Shown here: positions 24,169-32,565 of the stretch, one piece after another
Layout: each line of letters begins with the position of its first letter
Position numbering within the stretch: position 1 is the first letter of the stretch
Assembly: GCA_963831105.1 (NCBI GenBank)
Contig: CAWHOS010000009.1
Span: forward strand, 310,001 to 374,000
Source: DATFQI01 sp963831105
GTDB lineage: Bacteria; Actinomycetota; Thermoleophilia; Solirubrobacterales; Solirubrobacteraceae
Reading direction: 5' to 3'
DNA: 64,000 nucleotides
The notes under the pieces: generated by a model
Seen by the model: the letters and a program-made list of their open reading frames with translations, nothing else
Database searches by the model: none
What the model was told of the DNA's origin: nothing
Translations under genes and position numbers: made by a program

Positions 24169-25158
24169 CTAACCGCCGATGCGGGACATCGTGCGCTCCG
24201 GCTGCACGAATCCCGGATCGTTCACGTGGTGCTTGAGCTCCTTGCGCCAGACGGCGTCGCGGATGATCGCCTCGAGGTCGGCGTCCGTCGCGCCGGAGCG
24301 CAGCGGCTCGCGCAGGTCGGTCTCCGTCATCGAGAACAGGCAGGTGCGCAGCTCGCCCTCGGCGGTGAGGCGGATGCGGTTGCAGTCGCCGCAGAAGGGC
24401 TCGGTGACGGGGGAGATGAAGCCGATCTCGCCCTGCCCGTCGGCGAACCGCCAGCGCCGCGAGGTGCCGTGGCGCTCGCGGCCGACCGCCTCGAGCGGGT
24501 ACACGGCGTCGATCATCGCCCGCACCTCCTCGTTGGGCAGCACGCGGTCGCGGCTCCAGGTGCGGTCGGCGTCGAGCGGCATGAACTCGATGAAGCGCAC
24601 GACGTAGGGCTCCGTGCGGGCGAACTCGGCGAAGCGCACGACCTCGGTCTCGGTGAAGTCGCGCAGCGCCACGACGTTGACCTTGATCGGGCGCAGCTCC
24701 GGGTGCCGCTGGGCGGCGGCGAGGCCGTCGAGCACCTGCTGCAGCGAGTCGCGCCGGGTGAGCTGGAAGAAGCGGTCGGGCGCGAGCGCGTCGAGCGAGA
24801 CGTTGATCCGCTTCAGGCCCGCGCGCACGAGGTCCGCGACCTGGCGCTCGAGCAGGTAGCCGTTGGTGGTCAGCGAGAGGTCGTGGACGTCCTCGATCGC
24901 CGAGAGCTTCTCCACGAGGCGCCACAGCTCGCGGCGCACGAGCGGCTCGCCGCCCGTCAGCCGCACGTCGCGCACGCCCATCGCGCTCAGCAGCCGCACG
25001 AGGCGCTCGATCTCCTCGTAGCTCAGCAGCGCGTCGCGGTTGAGCCAGGGCAGGCCCTCCGCGGGCATGCAGTACTGGCAGCGGAAGTTGCAGCGGTCCG
25101 TGACCGAGACCCTGACGTCTCCGATCGGCCGCCCGTGACCGTCCACCAAGGGCTTCAT
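24169..25158 (-). CDS. moaA: GTP 3',8-cyclase MoaA (radical SAM)
   Basis: First enzyme of molybdopterin synthesis, converting GTP to 3',8-cyclo-GTP. 329 residues. The N-terminal radical-SAM cluster is CNFRCQYC; LTGGEPLVRREL is the SAM-binding region. The C-terminal [4Fe-4S] site is FCGDCNRIRLTAEGELRTC, and the protein ends in the conserved GG tail (RIGG). ATG 25158 overlaps the moaC stop by 4 bases. Confidence 0.97.
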   Translation of the reverse strand: MKPLVDGHGRPIGDVRVSVTDRCNFRCQYCMPAEGLPWLNRDALLSYEEIERLVRLLSAMGVRDVRLTGGEPLVRRELWRLVEKLSAIEDVHDLSLTTNGYLLERQVADLVRAGLKRINVSLDALAPDRFFQLTRRDSLQQVLDGLAAAQRHPELRPIKVNVVALRDFTETEVVRFAEFARTEPYVVRFIEFMPLDADRTWSRDRVLPNEEVRAMIDAVYPLEAVGRERHGTSRRWRFADGQGEIGFISPVTEPFCGDCNRIRLTAEGELRTCLFSMTETDLREPLRSGATDADLEAIIRDAVWRKELKHHVNDPGFVQPERTMSRIGG

Positions 25159-25643
25159 GAGCGGTGGAAGTCCGCCTTCCCGCCGGTCTTGTCGAGCAGC
25201 TCGACGCGCTCGATCACGACCCCCGGCTCGATGCCCTTGACCATGTCGTAGACCGTCAGGGCCGCCACGGAGCAGGCCACGAGCGCCTCCATCTCGACGC
25301 CCGTGCGGGCCGTGGTGCGCGCCTCGGCGACCACGGTCACCGTGCCGGCCTCCGCGTCGACGTCGATCTCCGCCCCGACCTTGGTCAGCGGGAGCTGGTG
25401 GGCGAGCGGGATGAGCTCGTCCGTGCGCTTGGCCGCCTGGATGCCGGCGATCCGCGCCACCGCCGCCACATCGCCCTTCGGGGCGTCCCCGGCGGCCACC
25501 CGGGCGGCGGCGTCGGGCGACATCCGCACGACCGCGCGGGCGCGTGCCCATCGATCCGTGGGCTCCTTGGCGCTGACGTCGACCATCGTGGCCCGGCCGG
25601 CGGCGTCGAGGTGCGTGAGCGAGGCTCCCTCCACTGTCCTCAT
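25155..25643 (-). CDS. moaC: Cyclic pyranopterin monophosphate synthase MoaC
   Basis: Converts the MoaA product to cPMP. 162 residues, close to the usual length. Conserved segments are MVDVSAKEPTDRWARA, KRTDELIPLAHQLPLT (active-site region), GVEMEALVACSVAALTVYDM and the late ELLDKTGGKAD. It is the first gene of the moaC-moaA unit, divergent from the GGDEF-EAL gene across about 52 bp. Confidence 0.97.
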   Translation of the reverse strand: MRTVEGASLTHLDAAGRATMVDVSAKEPTDRWARARAVVRMSPDAAARVAAGDAPKGDVAAVARIAGIQAAKRTDELIPLAHQLPLTKVGAEIDVDAEAGTVTVVAEARTTARTGVEMEALVACSVAALTVYDMVKGIEPGVVIERVELLDKTGGKADFHRS

Positions 25644-25695
25644 GGTAGTCGTGCGGCACCTTCAGGAATGCGCCCGGTAGGCCGATGCCACTGCT

Positions 25696-27894
25696 GTGAC
25701 GGCGATTCCGACACGGACCTCCCCTGCCGGGGAGGACATGCTCGCCCGCACGGCCGAGGTCGGAGGGGCGCTGGCGAGCGACGTCCGCGTCAGCGTGCTG
25801 CTGGTCGTCGACCGCGATCTGCGGATCCGCTTCGCGGCCGGCTCGCGCTGGGCCAAGAAGGGGATCGACCCGGCGACGCTGGGCGGCCGAAGCCTGAAGG
25901 ACATCGTCCCGCTGCCGCTGCACGGCGAGGTGCTGCCGCACTACGAGGCGGTCTTCGCCGGCGAGACGCGGCGCTTCGTGGCCAGCTACGACGAGGACTA
26001 CCGCAACACCGTCGTGCCGATCCCGTGCGAGGACGGCGCGATCGCCGGCGCGCTGGCGCTCGCGTTCGACGACGGCGAGGAGCTGCGCGCCGAGCGTGCG
26101 GCCCGCCGCGAGCTCTCGCGCCGCCTGGCGCAGCAGTCCGCCGTCGCCCGGCTGGGCGAGCTGGCGCTGCGCCGCGTGCCGCTCGAGGAGCTGATGGACG
26201 CGGCCTGCCGCGCGGTCGCCGACGGGCTCGAGGTCGACCTCGTCCACGTGGGCGAGCACCTGGGCGCCGGGCGCATGCGCGTGGCCGCGGGAGCGGGCTG
26301 GCCGGCCGGCTTCGTCGGCTCCGAGCACGAGATGCGCTCCTTCAAGGACGAGGCCGGGCGCGAGCAGTACGCGCGCGGGCCCGTCGTGATCGAGGATCTC
26401 CCGAGCGACGCTCGCTGGCGCGCCCGGCCGCTGCGCGAGCACGGCGTCGTGTCCTGCGCGATGGTGCTGCTCGGCGCCCCGCACGCGCCCGCCGGCGTGC
26501 TCGGCGCCAGCTCCCGCACGCGGCGGAGCTTCGGCGAGCAGGACCTCGACTTCCTCACCGCGGTCGCGCACGTGCTCAACGGCGCGCTGGAGGGCCTGCG
26601 CACCGAGGAGCGGATCCGCCACGACGCGCTGCACGACGCGCTCACCGGCCTGCCCAACCGGGCCCTGCTGCTCGAGCGCCTCAGCGACGCGATCGCCCGC
26701 GCGGACGCCGAGGGCCGCAGCCTGGCGCTGTTCTTCCTCGACGTCGACCACCTGAAGGTGCTCAACGACTCGCTCGGCCACCACGCCGGCGACGAGCTGC
26801 TGCGCGCGATCGGCCCGCGCCTGCGCGCCGTCCTGCGCCCCGACGACATGATCGCCCGCTTCGGCGGCGACGAGTTCGCCGTCCTGTGCGAGGGCGTCGG
26901 CGACGAGGCGCACGCGCTGCGCGTCGCCGAGCGGCTCGTGCGCGCGTTCGCGCAGCCGTTCGAGGTCCGCGGCGAGCCGCGCTTCTGCTCGACCAGCGTC
27001 GGCGTCGTGGTCTCCGACCCGGCGGGTCCGCGCGGCCCGGCCGAGCTGCTCTCGGACGCCGACGCGGCGCTCTACCGCGCCAAGGAGCGCGGCCGCGGCC
27101 GCCACGAGGTCTTCGACGCCGGCCTGCGCGACCGCACGACGGCGCGCCTGCAGATCGAGGCCGACCTGCGGCGGGCGATCGAGGCGGGCGACCAGCTGTG
27201 GGTCGCCTACCAGCCCTACTACGCGCTGCCCGAGCTGGAGATGTCCGGGGTGGAGGCGCTGCTGCGCTGGGACCATCCCGAGCGCGGCGCGATCCCGCCC
27301 GCGGAGTTCATCCCCGTCGCCGAGGACTCCGGCCTGATCGTCGAGCTCGGCGAGCTCGTGCTGCGCACCGCCTGCCGCGACGTGGCGCGCTGGCCCGGGC
27401 TGGTGGTCAGCGTCAACGTGTCCGCGCGCCAGATGGAGCTGACCGGCATGCCCGGCGTCGTCGGCGCCGTCCTGCGCGACTCGGGCATCGACCCCGGCCG
27501 GCTCGCGCTGGAGATCACCGAGGGCCTGCTGCTCGAGGACACCCCGGCGACCACGGAGACCCTGCAGTCCCTGCGCCGCCTCGGCGTCCGGCTGATGCTC
27601 GACGACTTCGGCACGGGCTACTCCTCGCTGGCGTACCTCCGCCGCCACCCGCTCGACGTGCTCAAGGTCGACCGCGCGTTCGTCGCCGACCTCGGGGAGG
27701 ACGGCAAGGGCGATGCGGCGATCGTCGAGGCGATCATCGGCATGGCGAAGGCGCTCGGCATGCGGGTCGTGCCCGAGGGCGTCGAGACGGCCGCCCAGCT
27801 CGCCCGGCTGATCGAGCTCGGCTGCGAGTTCGCGCAGGGGTTCCATCTCTCCCGCCCGCTGCCCGCGGCCGAGATCGAGGCGCTCCTGAGGTGA
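25696..27894 (+). CDS. GAF-GGDEF-EAL protein (c-di-GMP synthesis/breakdown)
   Basis: Predicted 732-residue cytoplasmic sensor. A PAS-like N-terminus (about 35-125) is followed by a GAF-like domain (about 150-300), GGDEF (motif GGDEF 390-394 intact) and EAL (EALLRW 520-525, NVSARQM, LEITEG, DDFGTGYSS from 636, PEGVET). An inhibitory I-site RPDD lies five residues before GGDEF. Both catalytic domains keep key residues, so it may be bifunctional. GTG 25696 is the chosen start. Its stop overlaps the HD-GYP gene by 4 bases (GTGA). Confidence 0.93.
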   Translation: MTAIPTRTSPAGEDMLARTAEVGGALASDVRVSVLLVVDRDLRIRFAAGSRWAKKGIDPATLGGRSLKDIVPLPLHGEVLPHYEAVFAGETRRFVASYDEDYRNTVVPIPCEDGAIAGALALAFDDGEELRAERAARRELSRRLAQQSAVARLGELALRRVPLEELMDAACRAVADGLEVDLVHVGEHLGAGRMRVAAGAGWPAGFVGSEHEMRSFKDEAGREQYARGPVVIEDLPSDARWRARPLREHGVVSCAMVLLGAPHAPAGVLGASSRTRRSFGEQDLDFLTAVAHVLNGALEGLRTEERIRHDALHDALTGLPNRALLLERLSDAIARADAEGRSLALFFLDVDHLKVLNDSLGHHAGDELLRAIGPRLRAVLRPDDMIARFGGDEFAVLCEGVGDEAHALRVAERLVRAFAQPFEVRGEPRFCSTSVGVVVSDPAGPRGPAELLSDADAALYRAKERGRGRHEVFDAGLRDRTTARLQIEADLRRAIEAGDQLWVAYQPYYALPELEMSGVEALLRWDHPERGAIPPAEFIPVAEDSGLIVELGELVLRTACRDVARWPGLVVSVNVSARQMELTGMPGVVGAVLRDSGIDPGRLALEITEGLLLEDTPATTETLQSLRRLGVRLMLDDFGTGYSSLAYLRRHPLDVLKVDRAFVADLGEDGKGDAAIVEAIIGMAKALGMRVVPEGVETAAQLARLIELGCEFAQGFHLSRPLPAAEIEALLR

Positions 27895-29297
27895 GCGGCT
27901 CCTTCGCGCTCTCGGAGGTGCTCGGCGGGCTGTCCTACGCGCTCGACATCACCGAGGGCGAGCCGCCCGGCCACGCCGTCCGCACGCTCGCGATCGGGAT
28001 GCGGATCGCCGAGCAGCTGCGGCTCGGCGAGGACGTCCGCTCCGCGCTCTTCTACGCGCTGCTGCTCAAGGACGCCGGCTGCTCGGCCAACGCCTCGCGG
28101 CTCTCGTCGCTCTTCCACGCCGACGACCAGCCCGCCAAGGCGGCGATGAAGCGGGTCGACTGGACCCGCTCGAGCACGCTCGCGCTCTACACGTGGCGCT
28201 CGATCGAGCCGGGCGGGTCGCCGCTGGCCAAGGTGCGGCGGATGCGCGCGATCACCCAGGAGGACGAGGTCACGCGCGAGACGATCGGGACCCGCTGCGA
28301 GCGCGGCGCGGAGATCGCCCGCATGCTCGAGCTGCCCGAGCCCACGCAGGACGCGATCCGCTCGCTCGACGAGCACTGGGACGGCAGCGGGCACCCTCGC
28401 GGCCTGCGCGGGGAGGAGATCCCGCTGCTCGGCCGCATCGTCTGCCTCGCGCAGAGCGTCGAGGTGTTCGTGCGCACGATGGGCGCCCGCGGCGCCTACG
28501 GGATGGCGCTCAAGCGGCGCGGCCGCTGGTTCGACCCGGCGCTGGTCGACGCGATGCTCGGCTTCCGCGACGACGCCGCCTTCTGGGGGCCGCTGCAGGA
28601 CGCGCGGTCGGTCCCGCCCGTCGCGGGCTGGGAGCCGCGCGACCGCGTCCTGCACGCCGACGAGGATCAGCTCGACCGCGTCGCGGAGGCATTCGCGCGC
28701 GTGATCGACGCGAAGTCGCCGTACACGGCCAGCCACTCCGCCGGGGTCGCGACCTACGCGCAGGCGATCGGCGCCGCGATGGGCATGGACGGCACGCAGC
28801 AGCGCGACCTGCGCCGTGCCGGGATGCTGCACGACATCGGCAAGCTCGCGATCTCCTCGCGGATCCTCGACAAGCCCGGCAGGTTGACCGACGAGGAGTT
28901 CGCCGCGATGCGCGAGCACACGCGCTACACGCTGCAGATCCTCGAGCGGGTGCGCTGCTTCCGCCACCTCGCCGGCATCGCGGCCAGCCACCACGAGCGG
29001 CTCGACGGCTCGGGCTACCACCGCGGGCTGGCGGCGTTCGACCTGCCGCGGCCCGCGCGCATCCTGGCCGTCGCCGACGTCTTCGACGCGCTCACCGCCG
29101 ACCGTCCCTACCGCGCGGCGATGCCGCTGGAGCAGGCGCTGTCGATCGTGCGCGAGGACGCCGGCAGCGCGCTCTGCCCGGCGGCGGTCGCGGGCCTGGA
29201 GGCGGCGCTCGGCGACGAGCCGGAGTTCGTGGCCACGCTCGCGACTACTCTCGGGGACCATGATGGTCTCCGTCCGCCTGTTCGCCGGCCTGCGTGA
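27891..29297 (+). CDS. Tandem HD-GYP protein (c-di-GMP phosphodiesterase-like)
   Basis: Predicted 468-residue protein. The C-terminal half is an HD-GYP domain: LHDIGKLA with His314/Asp315, HTRYTLQILERV and HHERLDGSGYHRG. The third motif reads GYH in place of GYP. The N-terminal half is a degenerate copy of the same fold (LLKDAGC, LDEHWDGSGHPRG) lacking the HD pair and so probably regulatory. GTG 27891 overlaps the GGDEF-EAL stop. The 3' end overlaps the moaDE fusion by 38 bases. The pair suggests local c-di-GMP turnover. Confidence 0.88.
   Translation: MSGSFALSEVLGGLSYALDITEGEPPGHAVRTLAIGMRIAEQLRLGEDVRSALFYALLLKDAGCSANASRLSSLFHADDQPAKAAMKRVDWTRSSTLALYTWRSIEPGGSPLAKVRRMRAITQEDEVTRETIGTRCERGAEIARMLELPEPTQDAIRSLDEHWDGSGHPRGLRGEEIPLLGRIVCLAQSVEVFVRTMGARGAYGMALKRRGRWFDPALVDAMLGFRDDAAFWGPLQDARSVPPVAGWEPRDRVLHADEDQLDRVAEAFARVIDAKSPYTASHSAGVATYAQAIGAAMGMDGTQQRDLRRAGMLHDIGKLAISSRILDKPGRLTDEEFAAMREHTRYTLQILERVRCFRHLAGIAASHHERLDGSGYHRGLAAFDLPRPARILAVADVFDALTADRPYRAAMPLEQALSIVREDAGSALCPAAVAGLEAALGDEPEFVATLATTLGDHDGLRPPVRRPA
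29246..29251 (+). promoter_or_regulatory. -10 hexamer TACTCT inside the HD-GYP gene, for moaDE
   Basis: TACTCT lies 8 bases before ATG 29260, with CGGGGA between. It suggests that the moaDE-mod transcript can start within the end of the HD-GYP gene. Confidence 0.35.
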
Positions 29298-29919
29298 GCG
29301 CGCGGGAAGCCGCTACATCGACGTCGAGCTCCCCGACGGCGCCAACGTCTCCGACCTGCTGGCCGCGATGGCGGCCACCCCCGTCGGCGAGATCCAGGCC
29401 GGGCAGTGCGTGGTCGCCATCAACCGCGAGTACGCCGACCTCGGCGAGGCGATCCGGCCGGAGGACGAGATCGCGCTGATCCCGCCCGTGAGCGGGGGAG
29501 CAGGACCTGTGCGCTCCGTGCGCGTGACGGAGGAGCCGCTCGACGTGGCCGCCGTCTCGGCCGCGGTGCGCGACCCGCGCGCCGGCGCCGTGGTCGTCTT
29601 CGAGGGCGTCACCCGCGAGGTGGGCGAGCTCGAGTACGAGGCCTACGAGGAGATGGCGCTCGAGCGCCTGCGGCGGATCGGCGAGGAGGAGGCCGAGCGC
29701 CACGGGCTCTGCGCGGTCGCGCTCGAGCACCGCGTCGGCACGGTCCCGCTGTCTGAGCCGAGCGTGCTCGTCGCCGCCTCCGCCCCGCACCGCGGCGAGG
29801 CCTTCCACGGCGCCCGCGCGCTGATCGACCGGATCAAGACCGAGGCGCCGATCTGGAAGCTCGAGGTCGACGGGGCCGACCGCCGCCGGGTCGAGGGCAC
29901 GCTCCCGCCCGCGCAATAA
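29260..29919 (+). CDS. moaX: MoaD-MoaE fusion (molybdopterin synthase, MoaX-like)
   Basis: Both subunits of molybdopterin synthase in one 219-residue chain. Residues 1-80 are ubiquitin-like MoaD (VRLFAGLRERAG, IALIPPVSGG), and residues about 86-219 are MoaE (FEGVTREV, RGEAFHGARALIDRIKTEAPIWK). The MoaD Gly-Gly end, normally thiocarboxylated, is internal at 79-80 and followed by AGPVRS. Processing after GG would be needed, as reported for mycobacterial MoaX. ATG 29260; modA follows 21 bases later. Confidence 0.9.
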   Translation: MMVSVRLFAGLRERAGSRYIDVELPDGANVSDLLAAMAATPVGEIQAGQCVVAINREYADLGEAIRPEDEIALIPPVSGGAGPVRSVRVTEEPLDVAAVSAAVRDPRAGAVVVFEGVTREVGELEYEAYEEMALERLRRIGEEEAERHGLCAVALEHRVGTVPLSEPSVLVAASAPHRGEAFHGARALIDRIKTEAPIWKLEVDGADRRRVEGTLPPAQ

Positions 29920-29937
29920 ACCTATGCAAAACTTAGG
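29917..29937 (+). promoter_or_regulatory. AT-rich promoter/operator candidate before modA
   Basis: ATAAA followed by CCTATGCAAAACTTAGG (29921-29937) is a rare AT-rich island in this sequence, ending 3 bases before the modA ATG. Outer CCTA/TAGG arms are symmetric. It could hold the -10 (TATGCA) and a molybdate-responsive operator. Confidence 0.3.
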
Positions 29938-29940
29938 CGC

Positions 29941-30693
29941 ATGCGGATGCTCTCGCTGCTCCTCGCCGCTTGCGCGCTCGCGCTGGCCGGTTGCGGTGGC
30001 GGTGACGACGACACCCTCACCGTCTCGGCGGCGTCGTCGCTCAAGACGGCGCTGACGGACTACGGCGGGCGGTTCGAGGCCGCGAAGGCGCGCTTCTCGT
30101 TCGCGGGCTCGGACGAGCTGGCGGCGCAGATCCGCAAGGGGGCGAAGCCGGACGTGTTCGCCTCTGCCAACACGAAGCTCCCGGACGAGCTCTACGACGA
30201 GGGGCTGGCAGAGAAGCCGGTGACGTTCGCGGGCAACCGGCTGGTGCTCGCCGTGCCCGCGGCATCGGACGCGCGGATCGCCTCGCTGCGCGACGTCGGG
30301 CGCGCGGGCACGACGCTGGCGATCGGCTCGGAGAGCGTGCCCGTCGGCTCCTACACGCGCACGGTGCTGTCCAAGCTGCCGGAGTCCGAGAGCTCGGCGA
30401 TCCTGAAGAACGTGCGCTCGGAGGAGCCGGACGTGGCGGGGATCGTCGGCAAGCTCACGCAGGGCGCGGTCGACGCGGGGTTCGTCTACATCTCCGACGT
30501 GCGCGCGACGGACGGCAAGCTGAAGGCGATCGAGCTGCCGCGGTCGCTGCAGCCGACCGTCGCCTACGGCGTCGCGGTGATCAAGGGCGCGAAGAACGAG
30601 GACGCCGCGAAGGCCTTCGTGGACGGGCTGCTCGACGGCGACGGCAAGCGCGCACTGGACGCGGCGGGCTTCGAGCCGCCGCCCGCGCAATGA
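29941..30693 (+). CDS. modA: Molybdate ABC transporter substrate-binding lipoprotein
   Basis: Captures molybdate outside the membrane. 250 residues with a lipobox LAGC after a short hydrophobic leader (Cys about 18), then the ModA fold: LTVSAASSLKTALTDYG, FSFAGSDELAAQI, KPDVFASANTK, LAIGSESVPVGSYTRTV and AGFVYISDV. The stop overlaps modB by 4 bases. It supplies Mo for the Mo-hydroxylase and cofactor genes around it. Confidence 0.95.
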   Translation: MRMLSLLLAACALALAGCGGGDDDTLTVSAASSLKTALTDYGGRFEAAKARFSFAGSDELAAQIRKGAKPDVFASANTKLPDELYDEGLAEKPVTFAGNRLVLAVPAASDARIASLRDVGRAGTTLAIGSESVPVGSYTRTVLSKLPESESSAILKNVRSEEPDVAGIVGKLTQGAVDAGFVYISDVRATDGKLKAIELPRSLQPTVAYGVAVIKGAKNEDAAKAFVDGLLDGDGKRALDAAGFEPPPAQ

Positions 30694-31475
30694 AGCCGTT
30701 CGGGCTCGTCCTGGGCGGCTCGCTCGCGATCGCGCTGCTGTTCCTCACGCTGCCGATCGCCGCGATCTTCCTCGACACCTCGCCGGCCCAGCTGGTGCAG
30801 AGCCTGGGGGAGGAGGGGGCGCTGGACGCGCTGCGGCTGAGCCTGGTCTGCTCGAGCGCGGCGCTGGCGCTGGTGATCCTCTTCGGCACCCCGGCCGCGT
30901 GGCTGCTGGCGACGCGCCGCTTCCGCGGGCGGGCGCTGGTGATCACGCTCGTCGAGCTGCCGCTCGTGCTGCCGCCCGCGGTGGCGGGGATCGGGCTGCT
31001 CGCCGCGCTCGGGCCGCAGGGCGTGTTCGGCGGCGCGATCGGCGACCGGCTCGTGCTCACCACCGCCGGTGTGGTCTGCGCCTTGACGTTCGTCTCCGCG
31101 CCGTTCTACATGCGCCAGGCCCAGGCGACGTTCGAGGCGCTCGACCAGACGTGGCTCGACGCGTCGCGCACGCTCGGCGCGACCGAGGCGCGCACGTTCG
31201 CGCGGATCGCGATCCCCGCGGCGGGAGGAGGCCTGCTGGCCGGGGTCGCGCTCGCCTGGGGCCGGGCGCTGGGGGAGTTCGGCGCGACGCTGATGTTCGC
31301 CGGGTCCTTCCGCGGGATCACGCAGACCGTCCCGCTGGCGATCTACGAGCGCTTCGGGACCGACTTCACGGGCGCGCTCGCGCTCTCGGCGGTGCTCGTG
31401 GGCGTCTCGGCGGCGCTGCTGCTGGCGGTCAAGCTGCTCAGCGGCGCGGAATGGCTCGGCGGTGCTGCGCGTTGA
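30690..31475 (+). CDS. modB: Molybdate ABC transporter permease
   Basis: Integral membrane protein of 261 residues with about six helices. The EAA loop that docks the ATPase is DASRTLGATEARTFARIAIP, followed by WGRALGEFGATLMFAG, typical of ModB/CysT permeases. It overlaps modA by 4 and modC by 14 bases, so the three are one operon. Confidence 0.95.
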   Translation: MKPFGLVLGGSLAIALLFLTLPIAAIFLDTSPAQLVQSLGEEGALDALRLSLVCSSAALALVILFGTPAAWLLATRRFRGRALVITLVELPLVLPPAVAGIGLLAALGPQGVFGGAIGDRLVLTTAGVVCALTFVSAPFYMRQAQATFEALDQTWLDASRTLGATEARTFARIAIPAAGGGLLAGVALAWGRALGEFGATLMFAGSFRGITQTVPLAIYERFGTDFTGALALSAVLVGVSAALLLAVKLLSGAEWLGGAAR

Positions 31476-32565
31476 GGCGCGCACGCGGCTCGGGGCGCTG
31501 ACCCTCGACGCCGCGCTGAGCGTCGAGGCCGGCCGCTGCCTGGCGCTCGCCGGCCCGTCCGGGGCGGGCAAGACGTCGATCCTGCGCGTCGCCGCCGGCC
31601 TGCTGCGGCCCGAGCACGGCGCCGTGGCCTGCGGCGAGGAGGTGTGGCTGGACACGGCCCGCGGGATCGACCTCGCGCCCGAGCGCCGCGGCTGCGGCTA
31701 CGTGTTCCAGGAGTACGCGCTGTTCGGGCACCTGCGGGCGTGGCAGAACGTCGCGTACCCGCTGACCGGCATGCCGCGCCGCGCCCGCCGCGAGCGCGCG
31801 CAGGAGCTGCTCGAGCGCTTCGGGATCGGGGCGCTGGCCGACGCCCGGCCGCGGACCCTGTCCGGCGGCGAGCGCCAGCGGGTGGCGCTGGCGCGGGCGC
31901 TCGCGCGCGGCCCGCGCGCGCTGCTGCTCGACGAGCCGCTGTCGGCGCTGGACGCGCGCACGCGGGCCGCGGCGAGTCGCGAGCTCGGCGCGGTGCTGCG
32001 CGACGCGGGCGTGCCGGCGCTGCTGGTCACGCACGACTTCACGGAGGCCGCGCTGCTCGGCGACGAGGTGGCGGTCGTCGACGGCGGGCGGATCGTCCAG
32101 CGCGGGGAGGCGGCCCGGCTGGCCGCCGAGCCGGCGTCGGCGTTCGTGGCCGACTTCACCGGCGCGGTCGTGCTGACGGGCGTCGCGCACCCCGTGGCCG
32201 GCTCCACCACGCAGGTCGAGCTCGACGGGGGAGGGGTCGTCACGGCGCTCGACCGCGCCACGGGGCCCGTGGCGGTGAGCATCTACCCGTGGGAGATCGC
32301 GCTCGCGCCCGAGCATGCCGCCGACCCGGGCTCGACCCGCAACCACCTCGCCGTCGAGGTGGTCTCCGTGACGACGATCGGCAACCGGGTCCGCGTCGGG
32401 CTGGCCGCGCCGCAGCCGCTGACCGCCGAGATCAGCGACGCCGCGGTGCGCGAGCTGGAGCTGCGGCCGGGCACGCGCGCCGTCGCGTCGTGGAAGGCGG
32501 CGGCGACCCGGCTGCTGCCGCTGACCGCCGACCGGGCGCCGTCAGATACCGTCTCGCCGCCATGA
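31462..32565 (+). CDS. modC: Molybdate ABC transporter ATPase with TOBE-like domain
   Basis: ATPase of 367 residues. Walker A GPSGAGKTS (about 31-39), Q-loop VFQEYALFGHL, signature LSGGERQRVALARAL, Walker B LLLDEPLSALDA and switch His in LVTHD are all present. The C-terminal about 140 residues form a TOBE/MOP-like regulatory domain (VEVVSVTTIGNRVRVGL). GTG 31462 is inside modB. The end overlaps the PfkB start by 4 bases. Confidence 0.94.
   Translation: MLRVEARTRLGALTLDAALSVEAGRCLALAGPSGAGKTSILRVAAGLLRPEHGAVACGEEVWLDTARGIDLAPERRGCGYVFQEYALFGHLRAWQNVAYPLTGMPRRARRERAQELLERFGIGALADARPRTLSGGERQRVALARALARGPRALLLDEPLSALDARTRAAASRELGAVLRDAGVPALLVTHDFTEAALLGDEVAVVDGGRIVQRGEAARLAAEPASAFVADFTGAVVLTGVAHPVAGSTTQVELDGGGVVTALDRATGPVAVSIYPWEIALAPEHAADPGSTRNHLAVEVVSVTTIGNRVRVGLAAPQPLTAEISDAAVRELELRPGTRAVASWKAAATRLLPLTADRAPSDTVSPP
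32547..32552 (+). promoter_or_regulatory. -10 hexamer TACCGT for the PfkB gene
   Basis: TACCGT lies within the end of modC, 9 bases before ATG 32562, allowing a near-leaderless transcript independent of mod expression. Confidence 0.3.
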
